The notes beneath the pieces were generated by a model. It was not told the origin of the DNA. It ran no database searches and worked only from the letters and a program-made list of their open reading frames with translations. Positions 41,209-49,508 of a stretch of 64,000 bases of DNA are shown piece by piece. How positions within the stretch are numbered: the stretch's first letter is position 1; each line of letters begins with the position of its first letter. The position numbers were made by a program, and so were the translations under genes. The DNA is taken from IMG/VR virus record IMGVR_UViG_3300024308_000302, positions 226,158 through 290,157 of that record; one strand, given 5' to 3'. This DNA is from a virus.

Positions 41209-41820
41209 TCAATGAGAGGAATAAAGTTCAGATTTCAAATCAGTAATATTATTCCAGAAGGCATCAATATTACTCATGATTGCAATACGGTTAGAATCAG
41301 AAACTGATTTTTTTTCAAAAATTTCATTTGCTTTAGTCTTAGACATATCAGAAAGAGCTGAAACAGTATAATTTTCAACAAACAAATCTTTCCAAGTGTT
41401 ATCAATGTTCGCAACTTTAGAATTTTCATGATAGAAATCAACAGTTTTTGACAAGAGGAACCTGTCAGTAGTGATAGATGTAACAACATCAATAATTTCT
41501 TTATCAGAGTAGACACGAACTGGAAGTTCACCAACATAAGCTTCTTTCAAGTTTTCAAATTCAATATGAACAGCTTGTTCAGCAATAGCTTGAAGCTCTT
41601 CCATATTTTTTGGTTTTCTTGAGTCGCTTGGGTAATAAATAAAGAGGTCAGACGCCGCCCGATCAAGCAACACTGGTTTATCCCAAGAAACCATAAATGC
41701 TTGCATTTTAACATCCAATAGCATTTTAAAAGTGCTCTGAGCCACTGCAATACCAACACTTTGAGCAATAAGTTTGTTCTTATAACCTTTTGCTTTTGGA
41801 ATAACAATATGTGATTGCAT
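41209..41820 (-). CDS. hypothetical protein (203 aa)
   Basis: MQSHIVIPKAKGYKNKLIAQ start with GGAG upstream. Mostly helical, with conserved-looking FKMLLDVKMQAFMVSWDKPV and a Lys/Thr-rich helix (LSDMSKTKANEIFEKKS). A strong promoter (41850-41878) precedes it. It heads the unit that continues into the 251-aa gene and the split gene. Function unknown. Confidence 0.75.
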   Translation of the reverse strand: MQSHIVIPKAKGYKNKLIAQSVGIAVAQSTFKMLLDVKMQAFMVSWDKPVLLDRAASDLFIYYPSDSRKPKNMEELQAIAEQAVHIEFENLKEAYVGELPVRVYSDKEIIDVVTSITTDRFLLSKTVDFYHENSKVANIDNTWKDLFVENYTVSALSDMSKTKANEIFEKKSVSDSNRIAIMSNIDAFWNNITDLKSELYSSH

Positions 41821-41849
41821 GTCTATTCTCCACTGTTTTAACTTGAGCA

Positions 41850-41878
41850 ATTATAGCACAAAACTGAGGCTCAAGCAA
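41850..41878 (-). promoter_or_regulatory. sigma70-like promoter
   Basis: Minus-strand TTGCTT, 17-bp spacer, TATAAT with TGC extension, before the 203-aa gene. Confidence 0.72.
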
Positions 41879-41943
41879 GAAAAGGTGTCATCTACCATCA
41901 AAATTGAATATTAGATATGTTCTCAAACAGGCTTGATTTCAGT

Positions 41944-42345
41944 CTATTGTTTTTCAAAGTAAGACAATGGTAAACAAATCACATTGTTTCCAGCAACACA
42001 TATATACCAATCAGAAAGGATTTTACGAGAAATATTGTAATACAATGTACAGCGTGGTTCATCAACAGCCAGTAACCTGACTGGGCGAGTGCCATAAATC
42101 TTAAAGTGTTCTGACAGTATCTTAATTGTAGTGGATAGCACTGGAATGGGTTTTCCAAAACCAGTTAAGTCATCATTCTTCTCAAGTCCATTAGATCCAG
42201 CAATAATAGATACAGTCAAGAAACGTTGATCAACAGAATCATCTTGAATATAAACCTCATATTCAAATGCTGAATCAGAAAAGATGGCATGCAAGCCATC
42301 TTTGTCTGATTTTTTTAAGCTGTAATCAAGAGTTTTATTAAACAC
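41944..42345 (-). CDS. hypothetical protein (133 aa)
   Basis: GTG start at 42345 with GGTGGA upstream. Beta-rich protein (VYIQDDSVDQRFLTVSIIAG; PVRLLAVDEPRCTLYYNISR) without signal peptide. Third in a row after the phosphatase and deoxyribosyltransferase-like genes (26-bp gap), so possibly functionally linked to them. No family recognised. Confidence 0.7.
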   Translation of the reverse strand: MFNKTLDYSLKKSDKDGLHAIFSDSAFEYEVYIQDDSVDQRFLTVSIIAGSNGLEKNDDLTGFGKPIPVLSTTIKILSEHFKIYGTRPVRLLAVDEPRCTLYYNISRKILSDWYICVAGNNVICLPLSYFEKQ

Positions 42346-42370
42346 AAAAATCCACCGTTAAAAAAATTGT

Positions 42371-42805
42371 TCAGATTGAATTTCTATCAGCACCAATTAG
42401 TGCTTCATTCATGCTGTTAACAACAGAGACTAAAGGATGCTTAATCCAAGATCCAATTGGTCGATAAGTACCCTGTTCAATTTGAACCCCCGGAGCGACA
42501 ATGAAAATCGGAATACCAGATCCAAGAGCAATACCAACTTCAACAAGTGTGCCTTTCAATGGAAAATCATCAGGTTCAACATATACAATCAAACGCTCTG
42601 CTGATTGAATTTCAAGAACAAATTTTAACCAAAGTTCACTCATAAGTTGGTCACATTCAGAAGCTGATTGGAATTCAACTGTTTTATCAATGCTGTCAAT
42701 CCATGTGGAAACAACATGATAACCATCAACATCTCTCAACTTACGCCAAGCTGCTGGACGTTCTGGCAAACTTGCTCGGCTGGCAATGTAAACACCTTTT
42801 CTCAT
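42371..42805 (-). CDS. nucleoside 2-deoxyribosyltransferase-like protein (144 aa)
   Basis: Pattern of the nucleoside deoxyribosyltransferase/SLOG-like fold: the opening strand VYIASRA (5-11), a WRKLRDVDGYHVVSTWID helix-strand, a central strand SAERLIVYVEPDD, and the motif PLKGTLVEVGIALGSGIPI (82-100) with Glu89 at the position of the catalytic or nucleotide-binding acid. Members cleave or transfer N-glycosidic bonds of nucleosides, or bind nucleotides. Its ATG overlaps the stop of the dual-specificity phosphatase gene (ATGA), so they are coupled. It may act in nucleotide scavenging or signal-nucleotide removal; the exact substrate is unknown. Confidence 0.72.
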   Translation of the reverse strand: MRKGVYIASRASLPERPAAWRKLRDVDGYHVVSTWIDSIDKTVEFQSASECDQLMSELWLKFVLEIQSAERLIVYVEPDDFPLKGTLVEVGIALGSGIPIFIVAPGVQIEQGTYRPIGSWIKHPLVSVVNSMNEALIGADRNSI

Positions 42806-43230
42806 TGTAGATTGCTCCTAATCTTGTATCGTTTAACAAGTGTATCATAAACATGAGTATTCATCAATGAGAAATTACCTTTACAAAAAGTATCAAGTTC
42901 CAGTTCATATCCAAGATAGTCTATCATAAAAAGAACAACTGCGGGTGAACGGGAAACACCAGCAGAACAATGGACAATAACCAAAGAAGGATCGCTAAGA
43001 TTTTCAAGCCAATTTAAAATAGAATCAGCTTGATCATCACTAAAAATAACATAATCATGAAATGGATCATCAGTAATAGGTTCTGTAATATCGTGAAAAT
43101 ACAAACGAAGGACATTAGTATGACAATCATCTAACGCCATAAAAGTTTTGCCTTCACTAATGCTGATAATGTTATGTGGCGTATTCAGATCGAATGCCGC
43201 CCAACATGTATAAAATCGTGCTTTTTTCAT
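42802..43230 (-). CDS. dual-specificity/tyrosine phosphatase-like protein (142 aa)
   Basis: The P-loop IVHCSAGVSRSP contains H87-C88-x5-R94-S, the signature of cysteine-dependent phosphatases. Asp47 in FHDITEP is a plausible general acid. The length (142 aa) matches compact dual-specificity phosphatases, which may act on phosphoproteins or on nucleotide and RNA 5' phosphates. ATG at 43230 just beyond the stop of the 79-aa gene suggests coupling. It overlaps the deoxyribosyltransferase-like gene by 4 bp. All key residues are present. Confidence 0.85.
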   Translation of the reverse strand: MKKARFYTCWAAFDLNTPHNIISISEGKTFMALDDCHTNVLRLYFHDITEPITDDPFHDYVIFSDDQADSILNWLENLSDPSLVIVHCSAGVSRSPAVVLFMIDYLGYELELDTFCKGNFSLMNTHVYDTLVKRYKIRSNLQ

Positions 43231-43235
43231 TGGCG

Positions 43236-43475
43236 TTAGCAAATTTTAAACTCTGTAAGTTCGTGTGTTTTCATGAAATCTCTCATGACATGTTTGAACT
43301 TATCACAATATTCATAGTCAGGGTCATCAATTTGATCTTCTTCAAAATCGTAAACTCTAATTTCATATTGTGGTCGTACACTGTCCATAAAATCGCATGC
43401 ATCATTATGATCATAACCAAGACTGACAGCATGAGCCAACAAATCAGAATACTTAAACAAATCAACTTTAGCCAT
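43236..43475 (-). CDS. small hypothetical protein (79 aa)
   Basis: MAKVDLFKYSDLLAHAVSLG; acidic, Asp/Tyr-rich centre (YEIRVYDFEEDQIDDPDYEY) and a Cys-ending helix (ELTEFKIC). TAGGAG RBS. First gene of the four-gene unit with the phosphatase. Function unknown. Confidence 0.7.
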   Translation of the reverse strand: MAKVDLFKYSDLLAHAVSLGYDHNDACDFMDSVRPQYEIRVYDFEEDQIDDPDYEYCDKFKHVMRDFMKTHELTEFKIC

Positions 43476-43535
43476 GATAAACTCCTAAAAGAAATATATT
43501 ATACTAAAATTAGCGAATAAAATCAAACCATTTCT

Positions 43536-43898
43536 TTATCTGTTCAATTTACTATCCAAGACATTTAACATTTTTTCAATAACAGCATTAAAATAATCAA
43601 TGATAAATGGAGTCACTTTAATGTCATGTAATTCTTTGATAAATTCTGAGGACAGTTTTTCAACAGTGACAATATCAAATGGCATGATTTTTACACTATC
43701 GTCAATTGAAGGAAATGAAATGGATGTGGAATTGAAATGCAAGATAGCATGGGAGAATACAGATGATACAAATAGTACAACAGAATGCTGAGTGCTTGAA
43801 AAATTCAATTTGTCTACAAGATGATACTTGCAAAGTGAAATACGGCGTTCTTCTGACTTACAAACACTGATTGCTTCAACAGCTACTTTATTGGTCAT
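43536..43898 (-). CDS. hypothetical protein (120 aa)
   Basis: MTNKVAVEAISVCKSEERRI; beta-rich middle (STQHSVVLFVSSVFSHAILH) and a helical C terminus. The hydrophobic middle is a buried strand pair rather than a membrane helix. GAGGA RBS. No family recognised. Confidence 0.7.
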   Translation of the reverse strand: MTNKVAVEAISVCKSEERRISLCKYHLVDKLNFSSTQHSVVLFVSSVFSHAILHFNSTSISFPSIDDSVKIMPFDIVTVEKLSSEFIKELHDIKVTPFIIDYFNAVIEKMLNVLDSKLNR

Positions 43899-43972
43899 AT
43901 CAAATCCTCATTGGATTGAAAAAAGACTGCAATAAAAATATAGCAAAATATCAAACAAAATGCAACAAAAAA

Positions 43973-43988
43973 AGAGGCCGAAGCCTCT
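43973..43988 (-). terminator. hairpin terminator
   Basis: AGAGGC-TTCG-GCCTCTT stem-loop with T run, after the gene ending at 44007; same core as those at 15865 and 21717. Confidence 0.75.
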
Positions 43989-44006
43989 CATGGTTTCAAT
44001 GTTAAA

Positions 44007-44735
44007 TTAAGATTTTTCAAGTAGATATTTGATATCGACAACTGTTAATGTTGAGTCAATTAACTCATATCCAACATCAACAAAACAATCATAAGTTTCA
44101 AAATCTTTGTAATACTCAACGATAAGAGGACTAATAGCAAACTTATTATAATCAGACATTGCATCTTTCAATGAATTATAATTACGTTGCATTAAAAGAT
44201 TCATATCACATTTGAAAAAACCAGATTTATTAGCTAAATCTTTATTTAAACTAGAAATACTTTCTAAAAGTGTTGTTCGTGGCACTAGTGCATAATGTTT
44301 AGACACTTTCTTATCATTAACAATAAGTCTATTTCTATTTTCGTCAAATGTATATTTCAAGACCAGTACGGAAAGTGGTTTTTCTCTATATTCTGGAGTA
44401 AAGAATTTTGAAGCAAAAAACAATCCTTCATATCTGTTTGTTAAAGCAAATTCACTAAATAACTCATTAAGAGCAATAATATCTGAATCACTAAAAGATT
44501 TTGTGCTTCTCTCTCTAAATGGAAGGTCATATGCGTGGAAACCGAAAGTTAAATAGTCCCCGCTTGAAGCATCAAAGGGTTCAATAATTACAGTATACCG
44601 CTGATCAGCAGTCATAGCAATATAGCAAAAAGCAATACTACTGTCACCTCTATTAAGAATAGCTTTCAAACGACCAATAAATTCGTGATTTTTTGACAAA
44701 TCTGCATTAAATGTAACAACTTTTTCTTGTTCCAT
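44007..44735 (-). CDS. hypothetical protein, paralogue of the gene at 8594 (242 aa)
   Basis: GGAGG fixes the ATG at 44735 (MEQEKVVTFNADLSKNHEFI). Shares DSSIA (residues ~28-32) and the FSDSDIIALNELFSEF block with the 229-aa product at 8594. The C terminus is helical and ends KYLLEKS. Soluble; function unknown. Confidence 0.8.
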   Translation of the reverse strand: MEQEKVVTFNADLSKNHEFIGRLKAILNRGDSSIAFCYIAMTADQRYTVIIEPFDASSGDYLTFGFHAYDLPFRERSTKSFSDSDIIALNELFSEFALTNRYEGLFFASKFFTPEYREKPLSVLVLKYTFDENRNRLIVNDKKVSKHYALVPRTTLLESISSLNKDLANKSGFFKCDMNLLMQRNYNSLKDAMSDYNKFAISPLIVEYYKDFETYDCFVDVGYELIDSTLTVVDIKYLLEKS

Positions 44736-44814
44736 AAAGCCTCCAATAAATTTTTCTAATAATAGCATAATAACTAAAAATTACAACTAAAAATTAAAAT
44801 AAAGAATAAAAAAA

Positions 44815-44828
44815 GGGGCCGAAGCCCC
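44815..44828 (-). terminator. hairpin terminator
   Basis: GGGGC-TTCG-GCCCC followed by a T run on the minus strand, after the 49-aa gene. Confidence 0.8.
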
Positions 44829-44833
44829 CATTC

Positions 44834-44983
44834 TTATTTCTGGGTATGGGTGAATTTGTGAATCAACATTGACCAGCGACGAACCTTCGATTGCGAAGGT
44901 GAACGGTCATGAAGGTGATGATGGTCACCAGAACCAGAACCCAAAATCAGGAACAGCAAAAGAATACGTTTAATTTTCAACAT
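44834..44983 (-). CDS. small peptide with hydrophobic N terminus (49 aa)
   Basis: MLKIKRILLLFLILGSGSGD then a His-rich stretch (HHHLHD) and a basic tail. The first 17 residues look like a signal peptide or membrane anchor. GAGGA RBS, a near-consensus promoter at 45076-45104 and a terminator directly after the stop support a real monocistronic gene. Function unknown; the His cluster could bind metal. Confidence 0.6.
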   Translation of the reverse strand: MLKIKRILLLFLILGSGSGDHHHLHDRSPSQSKVRRWSMLIHKFTHTQK

Positions 44984-45075
44984 ATGTGTTTATCCTCAAA
45001 ATTTTCAATAAATGGCAGATTACAAAGGTAATCAAAATAGACAGAAGCGTTATTGCTTTGTTTCTTATGGTGTCT

Positions 45076-45104
45076 ATTGTAACGAACGGTAGCACCTGTA
45101 GCAA
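45076..45104 (-). promoter_or_regulatory. sigma70-like promoter of the 49-aa gene
   Basis: Minus-strand TTGCTA, 17-bp spacer, TACAAT; gives a leader of about 85 nt. The rest of the 200-bp gap to 45185 holds only a terminator. Confidence 0.65.
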
Positions 45105-45164
45105 GTTTTTTTTGAGGAATTTGATGAATTTTTTGTTATGAGGTGTTTGGTAACAAAAAGAAAA

Positions 45165-45180
45165 AGGCCCATGAGGGCCT
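45165..45180 (-). terminator. hairpin terminator
   Basis: AGGCCC-TCAT-GGGCCT with T run, right after the gene ending at 45185. Confidence 0.75.
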
Positions 45181-45184
45181 GCTT

Positions 45185-46243
45185 TTAAATAGACATCATC
45201 TTATACAACAACAATGAATGATCAGTGAGTTCACTTGAAGGAATATTTAGTCTTTTAGTAAATCTACTTTTCACTTTTTCAAAAAGATGATTATAAATAT
45301 TTTCATAACCACTCAAAGAAACCAGATCTTGAGTATGATGATTAACTTCCATATAACCAATATCTGGATTTGTAAGCGAAAAATACAAACCAATAGTGCA
45401 TGGAACATCATCGTAGTATACAACCATTATAGAATATAAGTTATCTTCTACTTTGAAATGTTTAGTTGGTCGAATCAAGTTAAAGAATAGTTCATATCTT
45501 TGCATATTATACAATAAACACGAATCAAATCTTAATAGTCCCTCAATAATCTTAACTTGACTTACGAGTTGCTTGCTAAAAACCAATGGAAGTGAATCAA
45601 AAAGTCTTTTTGGTTCAACTCCAAAATTAAAGAAATACATTGCGAAATCATCTGGAGTAATATGCATCAAATCTTTATTTACAAGTCTTTCCTTTTGGAT
45701 ATCAATTACCGTTTTTTTTGACAAAGAGAGTAACTTTTTAAAAGTCATATCATTTTCAAGAAATTCACGAGTTTTAACTAAAATACCAGAATACAGATTT
45801 TCAAAAGAAACATAATCTATCAAACAGTCAGACTTAAAAAAAGAATTTTGATAGAGGATAAATTCAACAACATGATCATCTGATTCTCTTGAAAATGAAA
45901 AACTCAGTGTATCGCCCAAATAGAACTTAACAGTAGCTCTTGGAACGTGGCTATATTGGCTAATTGGAATGGCAATTTGTAATGATTTATTTGCATCCTT
46001 TTTTTCTTTTTCCAAATCGCTGACATAGTAATAGAAATCAATAAGTGTTGAAAGTTGTTTAATTTTTTTAAGATTATAATTGCAACTATGAAATTCAAAA
46101 AATGAAGCAATAAATTTATAATCTCGATCACTACGAGGAAGTGTATAAATTGTAAAATTATTTTTTACAGTGATATCTGCAACATCATCCAAGTTGTAAA
46201 AAGATTGCAATCTATCTAAGCAATCATCATAAAAAGTAGGCAT
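45185..46243 (-). CDS. C-terminal MxxI family protein (352 aa)
   Basis: Ends LLYKMMSI. The start MPTFYDDCLDRLQSFYNLDD closely matches that of the gene at 62936 (MPSFYDEFVDAIQKKY). Shares the block F-x-H-x-x-K-x-x-QL-x-x-L-x-x-[FL]-xY-x-x with the other long members and the C-terminal helix NIYNHLFEKVKSRFTKRLNI. AAGGA RBS. A ribosome could also start nowhere else nearby. Soluble; function unknown. Confidence 0.82.
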   Translation of the reverse strand: MPTFYDDCLDRLQSFYNLDDVADITVKNNFTIYTLPRSDRDYKFIASFFEFHSCNYNLKKIKQLSTLIDFYYYVSDLEKEKKDANKSLQIAIPISQYSHVPRATVKFYLGDTLSFSFSRESDDHVVEFILYQNSFFKSDCLIDYVSFENLYSGILVKTREFLENDMTFKKLLSLSKKTVIDIQKERLVNKDLMHITPDDFAMYFFNFGVEPKRLFDSLPLVFSKQLVSQVKIIEGLLRFDSCLLYNMQRYELFFNLIRPTKHFKVEDNLYSIMVVYYDDVPCTIGLYFSLTNPDIGYMEVNHHTQDLVSLSGYENIYNHLFEKVKSRFTKRLNIPSSELTDHSLLLYKMMSI

Positions 46244-46313
46244 TATTAATATCCTTCAAAATATTTTTAAGCATATGTGATAATAACATACACCTAAAAA
46301 AAAGTATACAAAA

Positions 46314-46331
46314 AAACAGCCAAAGCTGTTT
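46314..46331 (-). terminator. hairpin terminator
   Basis: AAACAGC-TTTG-GCTGTTT with T run, after the 42-aa peptide gene. Confidence 0.75.
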
Positions 46332-46351
46332 TATTATCTTACAAAGAGTAA

Positions 46352-46480
46352 CTATTTTTGTTTTTGCATGTTATCTTTTGTTTTCAGCATCTGAATACTT
46401 TTCATTTCTTCTGATGGAGATACAGCCATAACACCAGTAGAAATTACAAACAACGTCAAAAAAATAGCCATATATTTCAT
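46352..46480 (-). CDS. tiny exported peptide (42 aa)
   Basis: MKYMAIFLTLFVISTGVMA is a Sec signal peptide, with cleavage after VMA, leaving a ~23-residue Lys/Gln/Met-rich peptide (VSPSEEMKSIQMLKTKDNMQ). The start is preceded by GAG in TAACCGAGATTTAATC, a weak RBS. It follows the 161-aa gene by 25 bp and ends at a terminator. Function unknown; similar in design to the 31-aa peptide at 29942. Confidence 0.6.
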   Translation of the reverse strand: MKYMAIFLTLFVISTGVMAVSPSEEMKSIQMLKTKDNMQKQK

Positions 46481-46505
46481 GATTAAATCTCGGTTAAAGC
46501 CTCTA

Positions 46506-46991
46506 TCAAGAGGCCAGTGAAAGAAATGATACTTGAGAAGCAACAAAGATTTCATCTTCTGTTGGAACAAAAGTGCCTTTAGCAGAATCAGTAAATGGAA
46601 CGTTTTGACCACGAAGTTTTTCTACCACATTAGCTCGATTGAATTGATTAGCACGAATATGATTGTTTACAGCAACAACACGTTCACTAGCTACGAAAGT
46701 AACAAGAGTGCATGCACCATTCAAAGCCTCCATGCTTTCATTAAACTTTGCAGATGGAAGATCAGGCATCTTTGTAAGAGTTTCGTGCAAAGCTTCCAGA
46801 TCTGCATGAGAACCACCTTGAAGCATGACTTCTACTTCACTTTTGAAAGCCCAATCCAAAAACAGTTTACTGGCAATTGGTGAAAATACACCAGCACGTT
46901 CTTTTTTCCAAAGATTGTTGATGCCATGAGTAGACTGAGGAAGCAGGTTGCTACCACGAATGTACATGTTGAAAATAGTGTATCGTTTCAT
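46506..46991 (-). CDS. hypothetical protein (161 aa)
   Basis: MKRYTIFNMYIRGSNLLPQS start at 46991 with AGGAG upstream. Helical and strand segments (LEALHETLTKMPDLPSAKFN; ACTLVTFVASERVVAVNNHI). No signal peptide. Function unknown. Confidence 0.72.
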   Translation of the reverse strand: MKRYTIFNMYIRGSNLLPQSTHGINNLWKKERAGVFSPIASKLFLDWAFKSEVEVMLQGGSHADLEALHETLTKMPDLPSAKFNESMEALNGACTLVTFVASERVVAVNNHIRANQFNRANVVEKLRGQNVPFTDSAKGTFVPTEDEIFVASQVSFLSLAS

Positions 46992-47103
46992 ATATATAGA
47001 ACTCCTAAAATTTAACAAATGAGCGGGATTATACTACAAAAATTGATGATGTGCAATATTTTTTATAGCATTTTTTCAAATCTTTAAACAAAAAATTAAT
47101 AGC

Positions 47104-47131
47104 TTGACTTAAATTGTAATTAGCTTAAAAT
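47104..47131 (+). promoter_or_regulatory. promoter of the plus-strand lipoprotein gene
   Basis: TTGACT, 16-bp spacer, TAAAAT, 29 bp upstream of the start codon. Confidence 0.65.
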
Positions 47132-47157
47132 TTTTAATATTAATAAAAAGTGAAGCA

Positions 47158-47676
47158 ATGTTTAAAAATTTTAGCAAAACAATATTAAGTGGCGTTTTAA
47201 TAGCGTGTGCAGGGTGTGGGCCTCAACCATTTTCTCCAAACTTAGAGCCTAAAGGTCAAGATCTTTTCTTTCCTTCTGACCGTACTATGTTAGGATTCAA
47301 ATTATACCAAAAAATAGAAGACATTTCAAACACTTCCAAGTATACATTGTCAAAAAGTGAGAATGGAGTTAACTACTACACAGTAAATAGCCATAAAAAT
47401 GATCCAAGACATCTTGAATTTTTAATAGGCATGCAGAACGAAAGAGTTTACTCAATAGAAAGCAAATATGAATATCCAGATTTCAAAACATGCAATGAAT
47501 CCGCTGAACAAATATATAACGAAACAAAAGCCTATTTTCCACTTAAAAAACAACCAGACATAAGTGGTAAAGGTTATACCTATGATGGCATGTATAGTGA
47601 TTATATATTTATAACTGCCTGTACAGATTTACTAGATAAGGAAAAGATAATACACAGCAGTATATACACAAGATAA
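47158..47676 (+). CDS. predicted lipoprotein (172 aa)
   Basis: MFKNFSKTILSGVLIACAGC has a lipoprotein signal peptide with two candidate lipobox Cys (LIAC17 or CAGC20). The mature part is a compact alpha/beta domain with FLIGMQNERVYSIESKYEYP and two further Cys (KTCNES; TACTDLL) that may form a disulfide. Plus-strand, single-gene cassette with its own promoter; it ends one base before the convergent gene at 47677. Could be an exclusion or envelope-modifying protein; no family named. Confidence 0.8.
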   Translation: MFKNFSKTILSGVLIACAGCGPQPFSPNLEPKGQDLFFPSDRTMLGFKLYQKIEDISNTSKYTLSKSENGVNYYTVNSHKNDPRHLEFLIGMQNERVYSIESKYEYPDFKTCNESAEQIYNETKAYFPLKKQPDISGKGYTYDGMYSDYIFITACTDLLDKEKIIHSSIYTR

Positions 47677-48456
47677 TCAAATTAAAGACATTTTCATTAC
47701 ATTCAAGTTTTCATCAAATCCATCATCGAATATACCATTGTCATAAAGCTCTTTCATCTTGAAATAGAAATGAGAGAGTTTGTCATTAGTGTCAAGTTGA
47801 GTGTATTCAAAATAAGGATAAAATTCTAAAAAAATTGGAAATGCTGAATGAATAGTTGCTAAATTTTTACTAAGAAAATTATTAAATAAACAAAACTCAT
47901 CATCTGGTGTTTCATAAGAAGTCCTAATTGAATAATCGTTTGTACTCAAGTCAATATCCCCACGGATTGAATTATGTTTGCTATCCATGTAATAATAGAA
48001 AGTAAATTCATCATCATTATCTGTATAAAAATTTCTTTCTAACAAATAATCTTTGATTTCATTTTTAGAATCAAGATTAATGTCTACACGAATTAAATGT
48101 GCTAAATCAGGAAATTTTAACGAATTATCATATAAACCATATTCAGCAGTGAAAGTTATATATTCAAAATTACCATATGAGTCATAATTAAACTGGATAT
48201 TACCAGCACTTTTACCAATGCCATAAGTAGAAGTTGCCCTGAAATTATGGCCTATAAGACAACTAGTCAAACTAATGTTTTCAAAGTTAATTTCTGGATT
48301 AAACTTTTCGTTAAATTGATTAAAAAGGTGAATAATTCTATGTTTAAAATAGAATTGATGCTCTGACTTCATGAGCACCAATTTAACCTTTTGATCGTTT
48401 AAACAAGAAAAGTCAGGATTTAAAAAATCGAATATAACGGACTCATCAACTTTCAT
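47677..48456 (-). CDS. C-terminal MxxI family protein (259 aa)
   Basis: Ends NVMKMSLI. Short type of the family. The opening MKVDESVIFDFLNPDFSCLN is followed by a Phe/His/Asn-rich mixed region (FKHRIIHLFNQFNEKFNPEI) and a helix before the C terminus (FYFKMKELYDNGIFDDGFDE). AAGGT RBS. Co-directional with the gene at 48472 (15-bp gap). Function unknown. Confidence 0.8.
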   Translation of the reverse strand: MKVDESVIFDFLNPDFSCLNDQKVKLVLMKSEHQFYFKHRIIHLFNQFNEKFNPEINFENISLTSCLIGHNFRATSTYGIGKSAGNIQFNYDSYGNFEYITFTAEYGLYDNSLKFPDLAHLIRVDINLDSKNEIKDYLLERNFYTDNDDEFTFYYYMDSKHNSIRGDIDLSTNDYSIRTSYETPDDEFCLFNNFLSKNLATIHSAFPIFLEFYPYFEYTQLDTNDKLSHFYFKMKELYDNGIFDDGFDENLNVMKMSLI

Positions 48457-48471
48457 GTCAAAGACCTTAAT

Positions 48472-49032
48472 TTAATCAGGTCGAATAGAAATTCGAATGC
48501 CAGTACCAAAATCATTAAGCGTGTCCCATACATGAACATCAAGGTGTGCAGGTGTTTCTTGTTTAGGAATATGCAAGGCATCAGCCATAGCAGTAGCTCG
48601 TTTCAAGGCTTCATTTGATGATAAGTAACTTTCAATCACAATAGTGGATACTGTTGAGTATTTTACTCGTGCAACGTTATCTTCTGGATAGTCTTCATCT
48701 GGTAGAAAGCCATCCATTTCTTTTTTATGCTTTTCAATGACGATTGAATAAGAATTTTCACTTTTTGAATCGTAACGAATGTATTCACGATCAATCAAGA
48801 AGAAGTTACGGTCAGCAATATCAGAAAACTTGGCATAAGCACAAATTCGGTGATCTCCTGAAAACCAGTCTTTTCGATTAATATAAATAGAATCACCAAC
48901 ATTAAAGTCATAAATACCTTTTATGATGACTGCTCTTGCAAGCTTTCTGCTGCCATCATCTGGTTTTTCTTTATACATGGGATGATTCGGAAAAAGTTTT
49001 TTATGTAATTTATCAAGCATAGACTCAATCAT
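48472..49032 (-). CDS. hypothetical protein, paralogue of the gene at 17607 (186 aa)
   Basis: AAGGAG fixes the ATG at 49032. Aligns with the 193-aa protein over the region from GDSIYINRKDWFSG to the end ISIRPD, including SYSIVIEKHKK, VESYL-x-S-NEALKRATAMADAL and the late Trp (HVWDTL). It overlaps the upstream gene by 8 bp. Function unknown. Confidence 0.82.
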   Translation of the reverse strand: MIESMLDKLHKKLFPNHPMYKEKPDDGSRKLARAVIIKGIYDFNVGDSIYINRKDWFSGDHRICAYAKFSDIADRNFFLIDREYIRYDSKSENSYSIVIEKHKKEMDGFLPDEDYPEDNVARVKYSTVSTIVIESYLSSNEALKRATAMADALHIPKQETPAHLDVHVWDTLNDFGTGIRISIRPD

Positions 49033-49444
49033 TTTTATTCTCCTTATTATAGTCAGCAATGAAAGCAGCAAGAAGACGTTCATTGTCCATGCTTTGTTCA
49101 AATTGAAGTCCCGGATCATTACATGCCATGGAACACTCATCACCCGATTCCCAAGCGTCAGACATATCTGAAAGTTCTTGTTCTGCATCTTGCAATTCTT
49201 TAAGCCGATCTTCCAAAATAGACAGAGATTGAAGATCCGTTTTTACACTAAAACCGAGAGTTTTAAAAAGATCTTCTTGATGAGTAACAAGTGACTGTTC
49301 AGAATCACGAATAATACCATCAACTTGATGTCGAGTTTGTTCATCTGTAACATCTTTAAAATCTTTAACATAAAGATCAATAGTTTCTTGATGATGACGA
49401 ATCATGGTGATTTCGAAAAGGGCATCGCTGTAAGAGATAGTCAT
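49025..49444 (-). CDS. hypothetical helical protein (139 aa)
   Basis: MTISYSDALFEITMIRHHQE; almost wholly helical and acidic, with a coiled-coil-like middle (SILEDRLKELQDAEQELSDM) and a Cys/Met-rich ECSMACNDP loop. RBS GAGCG. Overlaps the next gene by 8 bp. Function unknown. Confidence 0.74.
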   Translation of the reverse strand: MTISYSDALFEITMIRHHQETIDLYVKDFKDVTDEQTRHQVDGIIRDSEQSLVTHQEDLFKTLGFSVKTDLQSLSILEDRLKELQDAEQELSDMSDAWESGDECSMACNDPGLQFEQSMDNERLLAAFIADYNKENKND

Positions 49445-49490
49445 AAAAATCGCTCTATATGAAATTTAAAGCATTATACCACAAACAAAA

Positions 49491-49508
49491 AAAGCCCGCA
49501 AAGGCTTT
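49491..49508 (-). terminator. hairpin terminator
   Basis: AAAGCC-TTTGCG-GGCTTT with T run, directly at the stop of the 192-aa exported protein gene. Confidence 0.7.
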
